Shown one piece after another: positions 9,468 through 12,980 of a stretch of 12,980 bases of DNA. The translations under genes were made by a program, and so were the position numbers. Below the pieces are notes generated by a model. That model saw only the letters and a program-made list of their open reading frames with translations. It made no database searches and was not told the DNA's origin. The stretch is taken from contig QZLH01001188.1 of the NCBI GenBank assembly GCA_003833135.1, positions 9,105 through 22,084 of the forward strand. Direction: 5' to 3'. This DNA is from Oehlia diaphana (lineage: Eukaryota > Glomeromycota > Glomeromycetes > Glomerales > Glomeraceae). Every line of letters begins with the position of its first letter. Within the stretch, counting starts at the first letter, position 1.

Positions 9468-9554
9468 TTTACCAACACAAATATAAATGATAAGTGTGTA
9501 AGCATGTCATTGTTTAATATTATCATAAAAATCTAACCCACCGTTTACTCCACA
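9468..9554 (-). pseudogene. SRPR: First half of the SR-alpha P-loop (C-G-V-N-G / V-G-K), split by a probable intron
   Basis: The family P-loop is C-G-V-N-G-V-G-K-S-T-N-L. Codons for C-G-V-N and the first base of G lie at 9554-9542. Codons for V-G-K lie at 9476-9468 and abut the intein cysteine codon. The 63 bases between (9541-9479) start GTGGGT and are AT-rich, as expected of a phase 1 intron inside the glycine codon. The 3' end is ATATTT, so the AG acceptor is lost or the boundary is slightly different. The rest of the P-loop, S-T-N-L, follows only after the insertion. Confidence 0.72.
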
Positions 9555-9800
9555 TGTATTTTGATGTGAGTATACGTTTCAACGACATTTCCATAGATTG
9601 TTTCACAGTTGGCTGAATACCTTTTTTAAATAAGAAATTCTGATCATTTTAATGACAGAATTAAATAAAGATTTATTCAAAGCATATACATACTAACAAC
9701 ATACTCTTAAAACTTTCAGTCTTGCTAATACTGGAAATACTGGAACGAGATCCTGGTCTGTAATTTTTTTCTGTACAGTGATGTTTTTAAAAATATGCTA
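9555..9800 (-). pseudogene. SRPR: SR-alpha N domain (four-helix bundle) remnants
   Basis: IFKNITVQKKITDQDLVPV (9798-9742), followed by LARLK, matches the start of the N domain, which in the family reads like 'FxNITGQKxLTxxDLxPVLxxMK'. After a probable intron (GTATGT at 9693; acceptor at 9621 or 9613), IQPTVKQSMEMSLKRILTSK (9618-9559) matches the last N-domain helix, 'G(I/L)xSTVxQxxxxSLxRILTPK'. The two middle helices (about 30 residues) are absent and no spare DNA could hold them, so they were deleted. The segment that normally links RILTPK to the P-loop is also gone: TSK is followed within a few bases by the C-G-V-N-G of the P-loop. Confidence 0.9.
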
Positions 9801-9819
9801 GATCCACTGAATGTTGTTC

Positions 9820-10371
9820 GTTTCATTATAGCCATCCTCTTCAAATTTATCCTCATCTTCATCTTGACCTAAATCTTGTACTTCATAATACTTGACTCAA
9901 TTGATTTTGGTCAACCAAATTTTGTAGATCTACTGATACGATTTATCACTATCCTTTATTTCCACTATAATCCAAACTTTTCCATCTCTCCATTTGTCAA
10001 TTTTTAACAATTTATCACCCCATACAAAAGCAATGTCTTTATAACTTGTTTCTTATCGCTTTATTTTATTATAAACAATCATTAATCAAATAGGCTGTTT
10101 TTTAAATACGTCTTTACTCTGATGAAACATTAGATTCGTTAGACCCGAACTGTTTTTGTCCGCTACGTCCTCGCATTCTACTACGTAGATGAAGGTCTGA
10201 GCAATTTCATCTTCGAATTCGTAGTAGGTTTAATACGTCATGCATGCCTGAATAAAGAAATTTTTTATCATAAAAATTTATTCTTTATATTATCTTTTGA
10301 AAATATGAATTTACTAACCAAGTTTTTTTTTATCTTTAATGGTCGCGGTTTAGATGACCTATCGTGACCTT
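9820..10371 (-). pseudogene. SRPR: SR-alpha linker region (basic, LDYS and acidic segments) with one intron
   Basis: SR-alpha has a long, poorly conserved charged linker between SRX and NG. Here it begins as GHDRSSKPRPLKIKKNL near 10368-10319. An intron of 71 bases follows (donor GTTAGT at 10318, acceptor TTTATTCAG ending at 10248), then RSRMRGRSGQKQFGSNESN with a TGA (probably an old TGG) upstream. Further on, VWGDKL (10025-10008) and, two frames over, LDYSGNK (about 9976-9956) match the family's R-V-W...LDYS linker motif. VDLQNLVDQNQLSQ (9933-9892) and the acidic run DEDEDKFEEDGYNE (9863-9822) complete it. At least three frame changes and four stops break the region. The basic-then-acidic order and the LDYS motif make the assignment firm although the linker itself is variable. 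Confidence 0.82.
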
Positions 10372-10469
10372 AAAAAAATAATGAACTAAATAATTAGATA
10401 ATTATCCTCATTTTTTAGAATATATCATATTAAAGAATATTTGGAACCTTGGAGTCCTATTCTTCGATT

Positions 10470-10615
10470 TAATCTAATATTATGTTAAAATCTTCATAAT
10501 TGAATTTGCGGAATTGACTAGAATCTCGAATAAGGCTGGCAAATTTATCACAAAAGAATTTCTTGACAGTAGCAAGAAGTTCTTCAATATATGCGAATTG
10601 AAGAATATAAACAGC
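10470..10615 (-). pseudogene. SRPR: SR-alpha exon 2: second half of the SRX domain
   Basis: An open stretch reads VYILQFAYIEELLATVKKFF, then CDKFASLIRDSSQF and FNYEDFNIILD before a TAA. This aligns by eye with the family segment in which 'YQKILxLxYIDxLL' is followed by an amphipathic helix and an F-x-F/D-F element that closes SRX. After the stop the same frame goes on as IEE, TAG, DSKVPNIL, so the reading frame was once longer; the TAA probably replaces a CAA. The residues lost at the splice junction (about two) suggest a small deletion. This is the longest uninterrupted SR-alpha-like run in the N-terminal half and the best query for finding the intact paralogue. Confidence 0.88.
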
Positions 10616-10894
10616 CTAGTTATATTTGTTACAATAAATCAAAGTGTCAAAAAATTATATTAAAACACTAAAAGTCGTAGTTGATAATGTTACTATAGTT
10701 CAACTCACTTTACTAGACATACATCACAAAATGAGAACTAATTCATTTGCGAATGCCCATTTTAAATTTAATATACCTCCGGCCCTTTATTCTATTAATA
10801 TTAATTAATTAACCGGGGACGAAGTAATATGAGTAAAAAGATTTTGACTAAAGAACAGTTCCACCTTTCTTTAGAATTGTAAAGAGTCAAGCAT
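10616..10894 (-). pseudogene. SRPR: SR-alpha exon 1: start of the SRX domain, plus following intron
   Basis: The frame from ATG 10894 reads MLDSLQ, then a stop at 10873-10871. One frame over it continues as ILKKGGTVL, then TAG at 10850-10848, then SK. In the family this is MLDxFxIxTKGGxVLW, so the TAG stands where tryptophan (TGG) is expected. The first frame then resumes with NLFTHITSSPVN, a stop, LILIE, a stop, RAGG, and LKWAFANELVLIL near 10739, matching the SRX longin-type fold that binds SR-beta. An intron with donor GTATGT at 10722 and acceptor CTAG ending at 10616 (107 bases) follows. The next exon carries on with the expected SRX strand. Confidence 0.88.
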
Positions 10895-11419
10895 TTTCGG
10901 CGGAGTAAGAATTGAAATATATATAAATAATTTTTTTTTTTTTTTTTTTATTACTTTAAAACCATCAATTTAATTTTCAGTTAATCTAAATGGGGCAATT
11001 GTTGATTGACAGATGTGGCAGATGATAATTAAGTGCTACACTCCTTTGGTTTTCACGCGCTTTTGCATAAATTGTTTATTTTTTGTACATGGATATTATA
11101 ATATATAAACCTCACGAATTTTACTTCCCTATTTTCTTTTTCAGTTTTTTTTCCCTACTTTCATCTCAGAAACTCTTACTGAATCGAATGTGACAAATTG
11201 GTAGATAGCAATCACCAAATATAATTACGTGATCACAAACACGGGATGGTCGGGATACACGTGTTTAATAATAGATGATTCAAGCGTAAAGAAAATGATT
11301 AGTATATAGTAGTATACTTCAAAGTTTACTAAGTTCGCCATCATATCTTGCATCTACTTCATGGTGTTCATTAATTAGATGATAGCGTAAAACGAGAGAG
11401 TTTAATTAACAAAGTGTAG
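10895..11419. other. Region upstream of the SR-alpha relic; no gene recognised
   Basis: On the minus strand this is the former 5' flank of SR-alpha. It holds an A/T-rich block with TATATATA just upstream of the start (10917-10925) and a T-tract of about 19 bases at 10930-10949. Beyond 11000 composition is more balanced and no frame stays open long enough to support a gene. I see no tRNA-like fold or known motif. Confidence 0.5.
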
Positions 11420-11796
11420 TGGATTTGGACGTCGATTTTTATTATTATAAAGACCTCGTTTGTACTAGTATTATTCATTATAATAGTGTATTTATATCGC
11501 GCTCAGAATATAATTATTAATACTCTTGCAATTCCATTGGACCCAAGAGTATTCGTTCGCTTTGATACAAGGGATCGAGGGAGTTCTGTGGAGGATGATT
11601 TTTGCAGGATATTTCACTCATTTCGAGCATTAAGCAAAAAAGAAACATGCAGATGAAGATGCAGATGAAGCGCGTATTTTACACTTTACAGTACTCTATA
11701 ATATGAACGAAAAGATTTTATCACAATGTTAATGTCCGAAGTGTAGCGGAGGTACACTCAAGAATCAAGGCCATGCAACAATGATCATATAATTTT
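11420..11796 (+). pseudogene. Possible decayed unknown gene, plus strand
   Basis: I do not recognise this. A frame without ATG is open from 11420 to a TGA at 11654-11656 (78 codons). Its first 25 codons are hydrophobic (FVLVLFIIIVYLY), like a membrane segment or signal anchor. It continues as LAIPLDPRVFVRFDTRDRGS, then SVEDDFCRIFHSFRALSKK. At the A-run near 11637 a second frame takes over, reading KKHADEDADEARILHFTVLY, then NMNEKILSQC, TAA, CPKCSGGTLKNQGHATMI, to a TAA near 11794. GC content is clearly above the desert and one homopolymer shift links the frames, so a broken gene is plausible. Chance openness, or coding on the other strand, cannot be ruled out. Confidence 0.3.
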
Positions 11797-12028
11797 AACA
11801 CTTTCACTTTATATAAATGAAAATAGGATATCCTTCAAGTCTTAAAACACTCGAATCTAATAATTAAAGAAAAATTCAAATTTCAATACACTATAAGATA
11901 TTGAAACATATAGTAGCAAATATTTAGAAGCAAAGACATTCTTATATGAACGCTCCTTATGATATGATAACTTGACGATAAAAAGCTGGACGTTCTTTAA
12001 AAAAAAGGAAAGAAATTAGGAATCGCGG
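11797..12028. other. Spacer between unknown relic and cox3 NUMT
   Basis: AT-rich with no supported frame. On the minus strand this is where the rest of cox3 would lie if the NUMT were longer, but I find no convincing cox3 C-terminal motif. Confidence 0.5.
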
Positions 12029-12360
12029 TTTGTTTTTCTATTTGTATCAGTAATGTATGATCTCAGCGAATCACCATTTTGACACCTTTCTTGGGTGGCA
12101 CCCGAAGAGAGTAAAAGAATTGATTAACAAGAGGTAATTCCCATGGATTAATGGGTTGTATACCTGGGCCAACTGCAACCTATGGTAAGGTCTCCTTATT
12201 TATTAGTGTCGGTAGTTCAACTGTAGGGCTAATGCGCTAAGAAAAATCTCAGATACAATAAAAAGGATAATATCTAATAATAGGCCTTGTTGTACACGAA
12301 CGGTGTGATGTCCTAAGAATGTACCTTTACGGGATCACATCCGCCCACCATAGACCCATA
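12029..12360 (-). pseudogene. cox3: Nuclear copy (NUMT) of mitochondrial cytochrome c oxidase subunit 3, broken
   Basis: Cox3 is an inner-membrane subunit of respiratory complex IV, normally mitochondrially encoded. On the minus strand MGLWWADVI (12359-12333) matches the 'MxLWWRDVI' region. A stop and frameshift follow, then TFLGHHTVRVQQGLLL, then DIILFIVSEIF (12322-12243), the family's 'GTYLGHHTxxVQxGLxxGxILFIVSE'. SALAPTVEL is recovered with one added base. Near 12150-12124 is INPWELPLVN, and one frame over ILLLSSGAT (about 12121-12095), matching 'LPLLNTxILLSSGAT'. ITDTNRKT near 12052-12029 may be the 'ITGNRKG' that follows. The FFFAIFWAFFH helix is missing and a short extra segment sits before the WPP region. 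At least two stops and three frameshifts exclude function. About 100 of roughly 265 residues are covered. Confidence 0.9.
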
Positions 12361-12980
12361 TTAGAAAGAATCTATAGTTAAAAGCATTTCTCCTTGACCA
12401 TCCAAAAAACTTTTAATTTTGAATTCATTGGAATCAGATGAAAATATTACGGACGATTTGATAAAGAGAGAATAGCGAAGAGATTAATGACTAGTTCATT
12501 TTCATTTTAAACAAACTTTTGATATTTTAGATTATATTTTTTTTTTTTGAATGTCTTCATTGCTGAGAATTTTTTTTTTAAATTTTTTTTAATAATATAA
12601 TTTAAAAATAGTGGATTTTAAATCATTTACCCTTTTACCAATTTTGAATTTACATTTCCTAATTACAAGAATCCATATGTAATTCAGTACCAGCAGATTT
12701 CATCAATCAAAATGATTTTTAAATAAATATTCAAAAAGAATGTTAATGTAAGTATCGTACTTATCGTACTCATAAAGTCATATTTCAAAGAGTTTGAATA
12801 ATCTTATGCGAAATGTGTGGGCAAACTTAATCAAAGTGTAACTTTGAAATTATTTTATCTGATGACAGATGAAAATAAAATTTAAAGTGGATTATGATAT
12901 TTTCTTTTTTATTAACTGTCGATAAAATAAACAAGGTTGAACGTTTTTATTCGTTTTTTTTTTTTTTTTTTTTTTTGAAT
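12361..12980. other. Flank of the NUMT, no gene found
   Basis: Frames are short and broken. The minus strand just above 12360 could be the decayed N-terminal part of cox3, but I see no motif to prove it. T-runs occur near 12538-12549 and at 12954-12976. Confidence 0.55.

Larger units (their letters stand above)
8045..10894 (-). pseudogene. SRPR: Decayed SRP receptor alpha subunit gene (SR-alpha / docking protein), interrupted by an intein
   Basis: SR-alpha is the GTPase that docks signal recognition particle and its ribosome at the ER membrane, pairing with SRP54 through an NG domain and with SR-beta through its N-terminal SRX domain. Reading the minus strand from the ATG at 10894, pieces of every domain occur in the family order: SRX start and end, basic linker, an LDYS linker motif, acidic stretch, N domain (ITDQDLVPV, VKQSMEMSLKRILTSK), P-loop halves, DTFRSGAVEQLRVHV, KDAAG, FDIVLIDTAGHVQDSELL, NNPDKMAFVGEA and FVGTGQTYTDLR. 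No single frame joins them: I count more than eight in-frame stops and several frameshifts, and about 30 residues of the N domain and part of the G domain are missing. Introns are retained, so this is a decayed genomic copy and not a retrocopy. The ATG has an A at -3 (CCGAAAATG). Gene identity is near certain; the exact 3' end is not, because similarity fades after TDLR near 8051. Confidence 0.94.

Noticed and set aside
11700..11790. Possible cox3 C-terminal 'FHGLH' region on the minus strand (LHGLDS)
   Set aside because: Only three or four residues fit, with no flanking cox3 motifs, so I did not extend the NUMT to it.

Overview
This looks like nuclear DNA of an AT-rich eukaryote. It has very long A and T runs, dense microsatellites, short spliceosomal introns and a decayed nuclear copy of a mitochondrial gene. 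An early-diverging fungus of the Rhizophagus (Glomeromycotina) type fits best. This is inferred from composition, intron style and protein flavour; no marker gene proves it, and another AT-rich eukaryote such as a dictyostelid is not excluded. I see no intact protein-coding gene in the window.

Layout. Positions 1 to about 8040 are a gene desert of homopolymers, (AT)n, (TTA)n and (TTTA)n arrays, a few short tandem repeats and some palindromes. From 8045 to 10894 on the minus strand lies a decayed gene for the alpha subunit of the signal recognition particle receptor (SR-alpha, SRPR). All its parts are in order: SRX domain, charged linker, N domain and GTPase (G) domain. It still has introns but carries many stops and frameshifts. 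Positions 11420 to 11796 on the plus strand hold a richer-composition open stretch, possibly a decayed gene that I cannot name. Positions 12029 to 12360 on the minus strand hold a broken copy of mitochondrial cox3, that is, a nuclear mitochondrial insertion (NUMT).

Main discovery. The GTP-binding P-loop of the SR-alpha relic is split. C-G-V-N-G and V-G-K lie near 9554-9468, and S-T-N-L-S-K resumes at 8591. Between them is an intein. Its block A (CFAKGTKV, then MYDGT) follows the P-loop lysine directly. It has a LAGLIDADG-endonuclease-like remnant, a clear block F (VGFGSYYGFKVDKNKKF) and a terminal HN. A 117-base intron sits exactly at the HN/Ser+1 junction, so removing it gives SHN followed by STNLSK. 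P-loop GK/S-T sites are classic intein sites, but I know of no described intein in a eukaryotic SRP receptor. Both host and intein are broken here, so this is a fossil. An intact copy should be sought elsewhere in the genome or in relatives.

How the parts relate. In life SR-alpha would dock SRP-ribosome complexes at the endoplasmic reticulum. The intein would have been removed from the protein after translation, and its endonuclease would have driven homing into empty SR-alpha alleles. The cox3 copy and the unnamed plus-strand stretch have no functional link to it that I can see.
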